DNA of 64,000 nucleotides. It comes from Sphingorhabdus sp. SMR4y. Its GTDB lineage: Bacteria; Pseudomonadota; Alphaproteobacteria; Sphingomonadales; Sphingomonadaceae. A model generated the notes under the pieces. It did not search any database. It was not told the DNA's origin and worked only from the letters and a program-made list of their open reading frames with translations. A program made the position numbers and the translations under genes. Below, one piece after another: positions 51,438 to 62,388 of this stretch. The number at the start of each line of letters is the position of its first letter. Within the stretch, counting starts at the first letter, position 1. The DNA lies in NCBI RefSeq assembly GCF_002218195.1, contig NZ_CP022336.1:2165001-2229000 (forward strand). The letters are read 5' to 3'.

Positions 51438-51854
51438 ATGACCATTCCGATAATCGCTGCCTTTACCGGCGCTCTGCTCATTATCCTGCAGGCGATATTG
51501 ATGATATTGGTCGGCACGCATCGCATCCGCAACCGCATTGCCCTGGGCACGGGCGAGGATCTGGCGCTGGAGCGCAAGATTCGGCGGCATGGCAATCTTG
51601 CGGAAAATGCCGCGCTGTTCGTCGTCGTGCTGACGCTCGCGGAAATGACTGTAGTGCCCAATGATATTGTCCGGATCATCGCCATCGTCTTCCTCGTCGG
51701 CCGTATCCTGCACGCTATTGCCCTGTCGACGGTGTCTGGATCGCATGGCGCGGCAACCGGCAAGATTTTTCAGGCTTTCAGAGCCATCGGGGCCTTCAGC
51801 ACTTTCGGCAGCTTTATCGCACTGGGCGGCTATCTGCTCGCCGGTCTGTTCTAG
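51438..51854 (+). CDS. MAPEG-family membrane protein
   Basis: A 138-residue protein with four hydrophobic helices in the MAPEG pattern: an N-terminal helix, LMILVGTHRIRNRIALGTGEDLALERKIRRHGNLAENAALFVVVL (the central Arg-Glu-Asn signature) and VGRILHAIALS. Members conjugate or isomerise with glutathione, or are involved in membrane-associated lipid chemistry. AGGAGA lies before the ATG. It is a single gene, unrelated to the islands as far as seen. Confidence 0.87.
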   Translation: MTIPIIAAFTGALLIILQAILMILVGTHRIRNRIALGTGEDLALERKIRRHGNLAENAALFVVVLTLAEMTVVPNDIVRIIAIVFLVGRILHAIALSTVSGSHGAATGKIFQAFRAIGAFSTFGSFIALGGYLLAGLF

Positions 51855-52007
51855 ACAATCGCGCGCACCCCGCTTTCGGAAAGATATCTCACGATCACGG
51901 CGCTCTCGCCAATCCTCAAGGGCTCCATGGTTCAGGCGCGTCACGCTCTGCTGCGCATGCGGGGTGTCGCGGTTGGCGATCGAGATTGTCCGGGGATATA
52001 GACCGGC

Positions 52008-52727
52008 TCAGTTGACGGCCTGTGGCCCGCGGCCATCCTTCCACCATTCCTGCAGCCAGCCATAAGGCTGCGCTACCGCCCGGCCCTGCCGGTCGCGCGC
52101 CGGTTCAAAGCGGAAACGCTCCTCGATCAGCCGGCAGGTGACGGCATCCAGTTCGGGGTGGCCGCTGGTTTGCCGGATCCGGCAATCGCTGGCCCGGCCA
52201 TCGGTACCGACGGTGAAATGCGCCAGAACATTGCCGCGATTTCCGGCCTTCCAGACCGCCCGGGGAATGTCCTTGCGATTCAGCGCACCGGACAGATGCC
52301 GCGGACCGCTTGCAATTCCGCCACCTCCATAGCCATCGCCCTGCCCGCCGCTGCCAAAGCCCGGACCGGCCTGATCAGAGGCACCGGCCCTCGTGTCATT
52401 CCCGGGTCCGGCAACCGGGGCCGCCAGCACAGGCGATTTGATCTCCAGTTTGATTTCCGGTTCCGGTACTACAATCTCGGTCGGCGCAGCCCGCAGATTT
52501 TCCGGCGAAGCAGCCTCCTGCAGGACTTCGGCCGGTTTCTCGGCGGGGAGCGGCTCCGGTGGCTGCGGCGGGCTGAGGTTGATGACCTTGAACCCGGCGG
52601 TGACGCGCTTTGCCACATCCGTGCCCATACCAAGGACCAGAGCATAGCCGATCGCGACGTGAATGGTGATCACGCCCGCCATCGATTTGGCGCGCTGCTG
52701 CCAGCCGGTGTCCGCCAGATAGTTCAT
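52008..52727 (-). CDS. energy transducer TonB-like protein
   Basis: A 239-residue protein with TonB architecture: a short cytoplasmic start, one membrane helix (MAGVITIHVAIGYALVLGMG), a long proline-rich periplasmic stretch (about residues 50-100), a glycine-rich segment (FGSGGQGDGYGGGG) and a C-terminal TonB domain (RGNVLAHFTVGTDGRASDCRIRQTSGHPELDAVTCRLIEERF). It energises outer-membrane receptors with ExbB/ExbD, which are not nearby. It could serve the two receptors of the island, but several TonB paralogues are usual in sphingomonads. Confidence 0.88.
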   Translation of the reverse strand: MNYLADTGWQQRAKSMAGVITIHVAIGYALVLGMGTDVAKRVTAGFKVINLSPPQPPEPLPAEKPAEVLQEAASPENLRAAPTEIVVPEPEIKLEIKSPVLAAPVAGPGNDTRAGASDQAGPGFGSGGQGDGYGGGGIASGPRHLSGALNRKDIPRAVWKAGNRGNVLAHFTVGTDGRASDCRIRQTSGHPELDAVTCRLIEERFRFEPARDRQGRAVAQPYGWLQEWWKDGRGPQAVN

Positions 52728-52917
52728 GCTTGAATGTCTAGCACGACAAGCCTGAACAGATACTGGCCGCAGACGGTTCCGAATTGTTGATGCCCCTGTC
52801 TTCTGCTATGGCTGGCGCGTCCGTGACTGGCGAGATCAGGATGGCCTACCATCGGGGAGCGGACGATTTTTTACAGCCGATCGCCTGGGCGTTTCACTAT
52901 GCAAGGGAAATACGCCC

Positions 52918-53601
52918 ATGACCGACAGCTCCAAACCCTTCCACATCGTCTTCCTGCTGTTTGACGGCATCACCCAGCTGGATTTTACCGGACCCGCGCA
53001 GGTGCTGTGCCGCATTCCCGGCGCCGTCGTCCACACGGCAGCAAAGGCCAAAAAGCCGATCCAGACCGACAGCGGCTTTGCCATTCTCCCTTCGACCACT
53101 CTCGCCGACTGTCCGCAGGCCGATCTGCTGTGTGTTCCCGGCGGTTTTGGCACCAGAGATGTGATTGAGGATGAAGAGACGCTGCAATTTCTGCGCGATC
53201 AGGGCGCCAAAGCCCGCTATGTGACCTCGGTCTGCACCGGTTCGCTCGCGCTTGGCGCGGCGGGGTTATTGGAGGGCAAACGGGCAACCAGCCACTGGGC
53301 CTATACGGGTCTGCTGGAAAAATTCGGGGCGACGCATGACAAAGCGCGCGTGGTGCAGGATGGTAATCTGATTACCGCCGGGGGCGTGACTTCGGGTATC
53401 GATTTTGCTCTGACCGTGGTGGCGGAGATTGCCGGGCGGGAATGGGCCGAATCGATCCAGCTCAGCCTCGAATATGACCCGCACCCGCCGTTCAACAGCG
53501 GCCATCCCGATGTCGCCGCCCCCGAAACGCTCAGCGCCCTGCAGGACAGGGTCTATGGCAAAGCGGCCCGGGACCTGGCAGACATTATTGATAGGCTGTG
53601 A
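52918..53601 (+). CDS. DJ-1/PfpI-family protein (isonitrile hydratase-like)
   Basis: A 227-residue class I glutamine-amidotransferase-like protein. The nucleophile elbow is TSVCTGSLALGAAG with Cys106, and an Asp-Gly-rich LFDGITQLDFTGP near residue 15-26 supplies the acidic partner. The pattern with SHWAYTGLL resembles cyclohexyl-isocyanide hydratases and related transcription-factor-derived members. Catalytic activity is plausible; substrate unknown. Confidence 0.87.
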   Translation: MTDSSKPFHIVFLLFDGITQLDFTGPAQVLCRIPGAVVHTAAKAKKPIQTDSGFAILPSTTLADCPQADLLCVPGGFGTRDVIEDEETLQFLRDQGAKARYVTSVCTGSLALGAAGLLEGKRATSHWAYTGLLEKFGATHDKARVVQDGNLITAGGVTSGIDFALTVVAEIAGREWAESIQLSLEYDPHPPFNSGHPDVAAPETLSALQDRVYGKAARDLADIIDRL

Positions 53602-53653
53602 TCCGGCAATTTTGTTTTCCGCTTTCCCGCTAATCGCGTAAGCGCAAAGGGCC

Positions 53654-54868
53654 ATGAGCAGTCCCACCCCAAATGCAGGCAATGCGCCCGCCCGGATCAG
53701 CGAGCTCAAGCTTTTCCTGTTCGCGCTGTCTTCGGCGGCGGTGATTGCCAACGGCTATTATATCCATCCGCTGATCACGCCGGTGGCCGAAGAATTCGGG
53801 GTCAGCGGCGCGACCGTCGGACTGGCTCCCGCGTTCAACCAGATCGCCCTGGCGCTGGGCATATTGCTGCTGTTGCCGCTCGGCGACCGGTTCAACAACC
53901 GCACGCTGGTGACGATCTTTGTCGGCGGGCAATTTCTGGCGATGCTGGCCATGGCCCTGTCCGGCAGCTTCGCGCTTTTCGTCGCCGCCTCGTCCCTGCT
54001 CGGCTTTGTCACCATCGCGCCCTATCTGCTGCCGGCCTATGTCACGAAGCGCGTGGCGCCGGAACGCATTGGCCATGTCACCGGGATCATGACCGCCGGC
54101 GTGACCCTGGGCATATTGGGCAGCCGGGTCGGCGGCGGCCTGCTCGGCCACTATTTTGGCTGGCGCTCCGCTTACTGGGTCGGTGTGGCGAGCATGGCCC
54201 TGCTGGTCATCCTGCTGCCGCTGATCATGGAGCGCAGACGGGACGAGCAGCCCGGTGCCGTGCTGCCGCCGCGCTATGGCGAGCTGCTCCGGTCGCTCTG
54301 GCCGATCATGAAGTCACTGCCGGAGGTGCCGCTCGGCGGCCTCATCCAGGCGCTGTCCTTCGGCCTGTTTCTGGCCATCTGGCTGGCGATCGGCCTGCAT
54401 CTGCCGCGCAACGGCTATGGCGTCGATATCGTCGGCTATCTCGCCATCATCGCCATCATCAATGTCTTCGGTTCTCCCTTTGCCGGCCGCTTCGCCGACC
54501 GTATCGGCGCCGAACGCGCGCGCATCTATTTCTGTATGGCGCAGCTGGCCGGTGTCTGCATCCTGCCCTTTGCCGGCCAGAACCTGGGGCTTCTGGTGAT
54601 CGCGGTCATCTTCAACACAATTGGCGGCGCATCGGTCGATATTTGCAGCCGCACAATATTGTTCAGCCGCGCCCCGGACATCCGGACCCGGCTGATGACC
54701 ATCTATATCGTGATCATGTTCATCGGCGGCGGCATTTCCAGCTGGCTCGGCGCCGCGACTTATGAATATGCCGGATGGTCGGGGATTTCGATCATGGCCT
54801 TCTGCTATGCGCTGACCATCATGGGACTGTCGCTCTGGGGGCTGCGCTTCCGGCAGGCCAGCGCCTAG
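53654..54868 (+). CDS. MFS transporter
   Basis: A 404-residue major facilitator superfamily protein with twelve hydrophobic helices and loop motif LGDRFNNRTLV between helices 2 and 3. The overall look (SPTPNAGNAPARISELKLFLFALSSAAVIANGYYIHPLITPVAEEFG) is like the drug or sugar-efflux group. It is 52 bases downstream of the DJ-1 gene and overlaps the convergent reductase gene by 4 bases at the stop codons. Confidence 0.9.
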   Translation: MSSPTPNAGNAPARISELKLFLFALSSAAVIANGYYIHPLITPVAEEFGVSGATVGLAPAFNQIALALGILLLLPLGDRFNNRTLVTIFVGGQFLAMLAMALSGSFALFVAASSLLGFVTIAPYLLPAYVTKRVAPERIGHVTGIMTAGVTLGILGSRVGGGLLGHYFGWRSAYWVGVASMALLVILLPLIMERRRDEQPGAVLPPRYGELLRSLWPIMKSLPEVPLGGLIQALSFGLFLAIWLAIGLHLPRNGYGVDIVGYLAIIAIINVFGSPFAGRFADRIGAERARIYFCMAQLAGVCILPFAGQNLGLLVIAVIFNTIGGASVDICSRTILFSRAPDIRTRLMTIYIVIMFIGGGISSWLGAATYEYAGWSGISIMAFCYALTIMGLSLWGLRFRQASA

Positions 54869-55869
54869 AGTTTCACCAGCACCTTGCCGATATTGCCGCC
54901 GCTGAACAATTTTCCATAAGCGGTCAGGACATTCTCGATTCCCCCGGTCACGTCGAACGGCGTGTCGATCAGGCCCTGGTCGAGCCAGTCTTTCAATTCC
55001 GCCGTCAGCCGCTCGCCCTGATCGGCAAAATCGGGCGAGAAAAAGCCTTCGATGCGCAGCCGCTTCATCAATATCTGGTCGAACTGTTCCGGCCCGCGAC
55101 CGCGCCCGTCGCCCTCATATTGCGCGAGCAGACCACATAGCGCGATCCGGCCGTAGAGCGCCATATTGGGCAATACCGCATCGAGTATCGGCCCGCCGAC
55201 ATTGTCAAAATAGGCGTTGATCCCGCCTTCGACCTTGGCCAGCTCGGCAGCGATATCTTCATTCTTGTAATCGATCGCCCTGGTGATGCCGAGATTGTCT
55301 TCCAGCCAGCGGCATTTGTCGGAGCCTCCGGCCAGACCATAGACATTGGCGCCCAATATCTTCGCGACCTGGCAGGCCAATATGCCGGTCGATCCGGCCG
55401 CGGCGGAAACCAGTACATTATCCCCTGCCTTCACGCCCGCCGTTTCCTTGATGCCCCACAGCGCGGTCCAGCCGTTGAAGCCGAGCACTCCGAAATGCTG
55501 CTTGATATCATCGATACTGTCATCGACCCTGACCAGCCCGGCCAGTTCCGGCTGCATCACGCTATAGTCCGCCCATTGGCCGAAGCCGCGCACCAGATCG
55601 CCCTCGGCAAAACCGTCGTACCGGGATGCGGCGACATGGCCCAGCACCAGCCCGACCATCTTCGTGCCGAGTTCCAGCGGCGGCTGATAGCTGTCCTCGC
55701 GCTCGGTCATCCACATCCGCGTGCCCGCGTCCATCGACAGATAGGCTGCTTTCACCAGCACCTCGCCCTCGGCAAGCTCCGGCATCGCTTCGCTTTCCAG
55801 TGACAGCGCGCCCGAGACATCCTGCGCTTCGGGGCGGCTGTTCAATTGCCAAAAACGGTTTGTGGTCAC
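54865..55869 (-). CDS. NADP-dependent medium-chain reductase
   Basis: A 334-residue zinc-free medium-chain reductase of the prostaglandin/curcumin reductase type. The cofactor motif is VSAAAGSTGILACQVAKILGANVYGLAGG and the signature INAYFDNVGGPILDAVL follows. It is a paralogue of the island's enzyme at 31666-32754 but lies in the housekeeping part of the window and has no operator copy. It reduces C=C double bonds conjugated to carbonyls; the natural substrate is unknown. Confidence 0.9.
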   Translation of the reverse strand: MTTNRFWQLNSRPEAQDVSGALSLESEAMPELAEGEVLVKAAYLSMDAGTRMWMTEREDSYQPPLELGTKMVGLVLGHVAASRYDGFAEGDLVRGFGQWADYSVMQPELAGLVRVDDSIDDIKQHFGVLGFNGWTALWGIKETAGVKAGDNVLVSAAAGSTGILACQVAKILGANVYGLAGGSDKCRWLEDNLGITRAIDYKNEDIAAELAKVEGGINAYFDNVGGPILDAVLPNMALYGRIALCGLLAQYEGDGRGRGPEQFDQILMKRLRIEGFFSPDFADQGERLTAELKDWLDQGLIDTPFDVTGGIENVLTAYGKLFSGGNIGKVLVKL

Positions 55870-55898
55870 GGCTGCTTCCTCCTTGAATCGGCAGCAAC

Positions 55899-56975
55899 TT
55901 AGAGAAGATCGTCCCGTTCGATACTATCCTTATTGGCGGGAAGGCTGAACAGCATCCCGTCCTCCCCCAATATGAGCGGACCATCATAGGCAGCCGCGGC
56001 GCCCTTCATGAAATAGGCGTCGAGATAGCCGATCGGCAGTGCCGGCACGATGTGCGAGAAGACCAGCATCTTCGCTTTGCCCGCCTGCGCCGTCTCCGCC
56101 GCCTCGACCGGCGTGGTGTGATAGTCCGGGATATCCGCCATGATCTTGACCAGCCGCTTGCGCCCGGCTTTTTCGAAAGCTGTTGCCAGCGTACCGACCA
56201 TTTCGGCGTTCAGCACTTCGTGAACCAGCAGGTCGCAGCCATTGCAAGCCTGGGCAATCGCAGGCAGTTTCACCGTATCACCGCTGAAGACCACCGAGCG
56301 GCCCTTGTAATCGAACCGATAGCCGACGGCAGGCGCAATCGGTTTGTGCGCCACGGAAAAGGCCGTGATCCTGATGCCGTCCCTCTCGTAAACAACCATC
56401 TGCTCCTGCCCTTCGGGGAAAGAGAAGGGCATTGCCGCGCCGCCGGCCCCGGCCGCCGGCATCGTCGCTTCGCCATGATGGGCAATACGATATCGCACAT
56501 CGGCCGCATAGGCGGCGTTCAGGCCGTCGACGATCGCGTCTACTCCGTCCGGCGCGATCACCGGCAAGGGCGTGTCATGGCCGCCACCGGCCCAGCGCTG
56601 CAGCATCAATTCGCCCATGCCGTCGATATGATCGCTGTGGAAATGGGTCAGCAACAGGGCTTCGGTCGCGCCCGGATTAAGCCCCATCAGGCCGAGATTG
56701 CGCACCGCGCCGCCACCGATATCGACGATGAACATCCTGCCGTCGATGATGACCGCCGAGCAGGGCCCGGCCCGCGTCGGGTCGGGCAGTGGCGAACCGG
56801 AACCGCAGAGCGCCACATGCATGCCGTCGGGCAGGTCGCCGATAACATCGCGCGTCACCGCGCTTTCAGCGGCACCGGCGAACAGCCGCTTGCCGATCGG
56901 CTCCTGAAACAGCAACGCCGCTCCCATCCCGAACAGGGTCAGCATCACCAGCGCCAGACCCAGCTTCATCATCAT
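55899..56975 (-). CDS. membrane-anchored or exported MBL-fold hydrolase
   Basis: A 358-residue metallo-beta-lactamase-fold protein with an N-terminal hydrophobic segment (LGLALVMLTLFGMGAALLF) acting as anchor or signal. The metal site LLLTHFHSDHIDGMGE is intact, and a later HKPIAPAVGYRFDYKG precedes the second metal motif. The overall pattern is like RNase Z/arylsulfatase-type MBL proteins. The ATG at 56975 is chosen, with GGGGAGG just upstream; an ATG at 56999 overlaps the serine dehydratase stop. Function unknown. Confidence 0.85.
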   Translation of the reverse strand: MMMKLGLALVMLTLFGMGAALLFQEPIGKRLFAGAAESAVTRDVIGDLPDGMHVALCGSGSPLPDPTRAGPCSAVIIDGRMFIVDIGGGAVRNLGLMGLNPGATEALLLTHFHSDHIDGMGELMLQRWAGGGHDTPLPVIAPDGVDAIVDGLNAAYAADVRYRIAHHGEATMPAAGAGGAAMPFSFPEGQEQMVVYERDGIRITAFSVAHKPIAPAVGYRFDYKGRSVVFSGDTVKLPAIAQACNGCDLLVHEVLNAEMVGTLATAFEKAGRKRLVKIMADIPDYHTTPVEAAETAQAGKAKMLVFSHIVPALPIGYLDAYFMKGAAAAYDGPLILGEDGMLFSLPANKDSIERDDLL

Positions 56976-56992
56976 CTTGCCTCCCCTTTTGG

Positions 56993-58369
56993 TCAGCATT
57001 CCACCAAATTGACGGCGAGTCCACCCTGCGATGTTTCCTTGTAGCGCTCGGACATGTCGAGACCTGTCTTGCGCATCGTTTCGATCACCTCGTCGAGGCT
57101 GACCCGGTGCGTTCCGTCGCCCAGGATCGAGAGGCGGGCCGCCTCGATCGCCTTGACCGCGCCCACGGCATTGCGCTCGATACAGGGTACCTGCACCAGC
57201 CCGCCGACCGGATCGCAGGTCAGGCCGAGATTATGCTCCATGCCGATCTCCGCGGCATTTTCCACCTGCAGCGGCGTCCCGCCCCAGGCTGCGGTCAGAC
57301 CGGCTGCGGCCATCGAACAGGCGACACCGACTTCTCCCTGACAGCCGACCTCGGCGCCGGATATCGAGGCATTTTCCTTGAACAGAGATCCGATGGCGGC
57401 GGCGGTCAGCAGGAATGTCTCGACCCCGGCGGCATCGGCCTTTGGCGCGAACCGTTCATAGAAACGCAATACCGAGGGGATGATTCCGGCCGCGCCATTG
57501 GTCGGCGCGGTCACCACCTTGCCACCCGCGGCATTTTCCTCGTTGACCGCCAGCGCCCAGAGATTGACCCAGTCGAGAATGGTCAGCGGATCGGACAAGG
57601 CCCGTTCCTGCCGTTCCATCAGCCGGGCATGGATGAGCGGCGCCCGCCGCTTGACGCGCAGGCCACCGGGCAAGATACCGCTCTGCATGATGCCGCGATC
57701 GATACAGGCCGACATCGCATCGGCAATGGCGTGGATTTCGGCGCTGATCCGGTCATCGGATTTTTCCGTCCGCTCGTTGTTGCGCATGATATCGGCAATG
57801 GAGAGGCTCTTTTCCTCTGCAATCCTGAGCAGATCCGCTCCCGAACAAAAGGGATGCGGCACGTCCCACAATCCGCTTTCCGGATTGTTGCTGCCGATCT
57901 GCTCCTCGTCCAGTATCGCGCCGCCACCCACGGAATAATAGACTCGCGTTTCGACGATCTGATCGGCGCGATAGGCATTGAAGCGCATCGCATTGCTGTG
58001 GAAATCGAGCCGCTTCTTCTGGTCGAAAATGACATCCGTCGACTCGTCAAACGCGATTTCGCGCGTGCCGTGCAGTTTGATTGTCGCGCAGGAGCGGATC
58101 TGGTCGATCAGTCGGTCCGCAGCATCCGGTTCGATATTTTCCGGACGCTGGCCGGAAAGCCCCAGCAGGATTGCCCGGTCGGTCGCATGGCCCTTGCCGG
58201 TCAGTGCCAGCGAACCGAACAGCAGGGTCTCCAGCCGGGTAACCGAATCCAGCTTGCCGGCCTCTGCCAGACGCTCGACGAATATGGCAGCCGCCAGCAT
58301 CGGCCCCATCGTGTGCGAACTCGACGGGCCGACGCCAATCTTGAACAGATCAAATGTGCTGGCGACCAT
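56993..58369 (-). CDS. sdaA: L-serine ammonia-lyase, iron-sulfur type
   Basis: A 458-residue single-chain L-serine dehydratase. The N-terminal domain begins [27 protein letters not shown]. The C-terminal catalytic domain contains [20 protein letters not shown] and [26 protein letters not shown], which hold the Cys for the iron-sulfur cluster. It converts L-serine to pyruvate and ammonia. The stop lies 18 bases inside the upstream part of the next gene's region, and the two may share a transcript. Confidence 0.95.
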   Translation of the reverse strand: MVASTFDLFKIGVGPSSSHTMGPMLAAAIFVERLAEAGKLDSVTRLETLLFGSLALTGKGHATDRAILLGLSGQRPENIEPDAADRLIDQIRSCATIKLHGTREIAFDESTDVIFDQKKRLDFHSNAMRFNAYRADQIVETRVYYSVGGGAILDEEQIGSNNPESGLWDVPHPFCSGADLLRIAEEKSLSIADIMRNNERTEKSDDRISAEIHAIADAMSACIDRGIMQSGILPGGLRVKRRAPLIHARLMERQERALSDPLTILDWVNLWALAVNEENAAGGKVVTAPTNGAAGIIPSVLRFYERFAPKADAAGVETFLLTAAAIGSLFKENASISGAEVGCQGEVGVACSMAAAGLTAAWGGTPLQVENAAEIGMEHNLGLTCDPVGGLVQVPCIERNAVGAVKAIEAARLSILGDGTHRVSLDEVIETMRKTGLDMSERYKETSQGGLAVNLVEC

Positions 58370-58519
58370 ATATCCCGTCCCTCACCCTGGCCCCGGCAAC
58401 CGCCGGAATCCGTCTCCTGAGGAAATGCCTATAACAAGGCCGGCTGGGAGATGATAGCTATTGCAACCAGTTTGCGGCGCTGGTGCTGGTCATCCCGATG
58501 ACCGCGCGACCGCCAGCGG

Positions 58520-59539
58520 TCAGGTGGCGAAATTCTCGAGCACCAGCTTGCCGGTAGCACGGCGTGTCTCCAGCGCCGCATGGGCCTTGCGCAGATTTTC
58601 GGCATTGATCGGCGTCAGCACCTCATTGACTGTCGAACGGATCCTGCCCGCATCGATTTCGTCAGCAACATAGTTGAGCAGTTCATGCTGCTCGATCATG
58701 TCCGGCGTCTGGAACATCGAACGGGTGAACATGAATTCCCACACCAGACCGGCGGCCTTGGTCTTGAGCAGAGACTGGTCCAGCGGCCTTTCATTTTCGA
58801 CAATGCTGACGATGCGTCCCTGTGGCCGGATCAGGTCGGTCACCGCATCCCAATGGCCATCGGTATCGTTGAAAATCGCGATATGATCGAGAAAATCGAG
58901 CCCCAGCGTTTCAACCTGCGGCCGCAGCGGTTCGCGGTGGTTGATGACATGGTCTGCGCCCAGATCGCGCACCCATTGCGATGTCTCTTCGCGGGACGCG
59001 GTCGCGATCACCGTGAGACCAGCCGCCCTGGCCAGCTGGATGGCAATCGAGCCAACGCCGCCGGCACCGCCGATGATCAGGAGCGTCTCGCCCCGGTTAC
59101 CGCCGTCCCGATCAAGATCGAGCCGGTCAAAAAAGGCTTCATAGGCAGTGATGGTGGTCAGCGGCATGGCGGCGGCTTCGGCAAAGCCGAGCGATGTCGG
59201 CTTGCGCCCGACGATACGCTCGTCCACCAGCTGATATTCGGCATAGGCGCCCTGCCGCGTAATATCTCCGGAATAGTAGACCGCATCACCGGGACGGAAC
59301 AATGTGACATCCTCGCCAATCGCCTCCACGACGCCGGCGGCATCCCATCCGAGAACACGGGGCGTTTCTTCGACATCATCCTTGGGCGCGCGGACCTTCA
59401 CGTCGACCGGGTTGACGGCTATGGCGTGAACCTTGACCAATATGTCTCGTCCCCCGGCAACAGGCCGGTCCAGATCGACATCGATCAGGGATTCCGGATT
59501 TTCGATGGCCAGGTAGCGGGTTAAACCTACGGCTTTCAT
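58520..59539 (-). CDS. zinc-type alcohol dehydrogenase family protein (quinone reductase-like)
   Basis: A 339-residue medium-chain dehydrogenase. The start at 59539 (MKAVGLTRYLAIENPESLIDVDLDRP) is chosen; the longer frame upstream has no support. The nucleotide motif is LLIIGGAGGVGSIAIQLARAAGL and the C-terminal region FMFTRSMFQTPDMIEQHELLN is that of the ZADH/quinone oxidoreductase group. Zinc ligands are not obvious, so it is probably NADPH-dependent reduction of quinones or enones. Confidence 0.88.
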   Translation of the reverse strand: MKAVGLTRYLAIENPESLIDVDLDRPVAGGRDILVKVHAIAVNPVDVKVRAPKDDVEETPRVLGWDAAGVVEAIGEDVTLFRPGDAVYYSGDITRQGAYAEYQLVDERIVGRKPTSLGFAEAAAMPLTTITAYEAFFDRLDLDRDGGNRGETLLIIGGAGGVGSIAIQLARAAGLTVIATASREETSQWVRDLGADHVINHREPLRPQVETLGLDFLDHIAIFNDTDGHWDAVTDLIRPQGRIVSIVENERPLDQSLLKTKAAGLVWEFMFTRSMFQTPDMIEQHELLNYVADEIDAGRIRSTVNEVLTPINAENLRKAHAALETRRATGKLVLENFAT

Positions 59540-59690
59540 GACTGATCTCCTCGTGCTGGTGCCGGAGGGCCGGCAGAACATCCGCGATAGAATAATATCC
59601 CGGCTGGATAATCGGCCAGTGCAGAAAAAGTCTATTTTATATTTCCAAACAATGGGCGACGACATTCATAGCCTGGCGCAGGAGGCAATG

Positions 59691-59725
59691 AAAAAGGGGC
59701 CGGAAGTTTCCTCCCAGCCCCCCTT
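59691..59725 (-). terminator. candidate terminator of groESL
   Basis: Read on the minus strand, AAGGGG...GGCTGGGAGGAAACTTCCGG...CCCCTT forms an imperfect hairpin followed by five T. It is about 30 bases after the groEL stop. Confidence 0.7.
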
Positions 59726-59756
59726 GATATTTTCAGCGCAAGCCGAACGGCAGGGT

Positions 59757-61427
<1,671 letters not shown>

Positions 61428-61459
61428 TTAGTTGATTGAAATGATGATGGGGAAAAGGC

Positions 61460-61750
61460 TTATTTCTCGAGAATGCCGAGAATATCGCTTTCCTTCATGA
61501 TGATCAGTTCTTCGCCGTCAACGGTGACTTCCGTGCCGGACCATTTGCCGAACAGGATCTTGTCGCCTTTCTTGACGTCGAGCGGGGTGGCTTTGCCATT
61601 GTCGTCTTTCAGGCCATTGCCGACAGCGACAACCTTGCCTTCAGATGGCTTTTCCTGGGCGCTATCCGGAATGATGATGCCGCCAGCAGTCTTGGTATCC
61701 GCTTCGACGCGACGCACCAGTACACGGTCATGTAATGGACGAAATTTCAT
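61460..61750 (-). CDS. groS: co-chaperonin GroES
   Basis: A 96-residue 10-kDa chaperonin. The ATG at 61750 ([29 protein letters not shown]) is the family start; the longer open frame upstream is not used. The mobile-loop Gly-Gly-Ile-Ile-Ile is intact, as is [18 protein letters not shown] at the end. First gene of the heat-shock operon with groEL. Confidence 0.98.
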   Translation of the reverse strand: MKFRPLHDRVLVRRVEADTKTAGGIIIPDSAQEKPSEGKVVAVGNGLKDDNGKATPLDVKKGDKILFGKWSGTEVTVDGEELIIMKESDILGILEK

Positions 61751-61828
61751 AGATTTCCCTTTCTTGTCCAATCCAAATCTCTTCGAACCAGCCACTATGG
61801 CCGGTCGGCAGAGCAGAATTTGTGTGGA

Positions 61829-61855
61829 TTAGCACTCTCTCCTTTCGAGTGCTAA
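61829..61855. promoter_or_regulatory. CIRCE operator (HrcA binding site)
   Basis: TTAGCACTC-N9-GAGTGCTAA, a perfect match to CIRCE with the standard 9-base spacer, 78 bases before the groES start. It predicts an HrcA repressor elsewhere in the genome. Confidence 0.96.
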
Positions 61856-61986
61856 CAGGGCCCATGTAATGGCTATTCATCCGCCGTCAAGGGAAAGGAC
61901 AGAAAATATTTCTTTGCGTTTTTGTTGGATTTCCAAGGCATTGCGAATCGTTTCGCCAACAATCCGTAGTGCTACGGAGGCATTGT

Positions 61987-62012
61987 GTAACCGGATCATG
62001 ACCCCGGCCGAA
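61987..62012 (+). promoter_or_regulatory. SigF-type ECF promoter (GTAACC-N16-CGAA)
   Basis: GTAACC at 61987-61992 and CGAA at 62009-62012 with exactly 16 bases between them match the motif reported for the Caulobacter ECF sigma factor SigF, which controls bufferin operons there. It lies about 65 bases before the bufA start. The box sequences and spacing are read directly; the link to SigF comes from the literature. Confidence 0.8.
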
Positions 62013-62022
62013 TGGCAATATG

Positions 62023-62040
62023 AACCCGATTGGGCGGGTT
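62023..62040 (+). other. short hairpin in the bufA leader
   Basis: AACCCG-attggg-CGGGTT, a 6-bp inverted repeat between the putative SigF promoter and the bufA ribosome binding site. It may influence mRNA stability or translation; no function can be read from it. Confidence 0.45.
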
Positions 62041-62076
62041 CAGCCTTGTTCCCCCTTTCCAAGAAGAGGAAAATCT

Positions 62077-62370
62077 ATGTCTACTCTGGTCAAAACAACC
62101 GCCGCAGCCGCCGCCCTCGCCGCCGCCGCCACCCTGTCCCTGTCCGCCACCGCCGCGCAGGCCGCCGGCGCGAAGGAAAAATGCTATGGCGTCGCACTCG
62201 CCGGCAAGAATGACTGCGCGGCCGGTCCGGGCACGAGCTGCGCCGGCACTTCGACGGCCGACTATCAGGGCGATGCCTGGAAATATGTCGCCAAGGGCAG
62301 CTGCGTCAAAATGGGCGGTACGCTGGCCGCGCACAAGGGCAATGCGAAACCGGTTCCCAAAAAGGGCTGA
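62077..62370 (+). CDS. bufA: bufferin precursor peptide (DUF2282, BufA1-like)
   Basis: A 97-residue DUF2282 protein. The ATG at 62077 has AAGAGGAAA upstream. A Sec-type signal of about 30 Ala-rich residues (ending QAA) is followed by a core with four Cys: Cys36, Cys47, Cys55 and Cys76, in the spacing expected for bufferin 1. Bufferins are ribosomally made peptides whose Cys are converted to thiooxazoles by an MNIO enzyme and which bind copper in the periplasm. The MNIO gene follows 18 bases downstream, so the peptide and its enzyme are coupled. Confidence 0.93.
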   Translation: MSTLVKTTAAAAALAAAATLSLSATAAQAAGAKEKCYGVALAGKNDCAAGPGTSCAGTSTADYQGDAWKYVAKGSCVKMGGTLAAHKGNAKPVPKKG

Positions 62371-62388
62371 ACCCGCTAAATTCCGTGG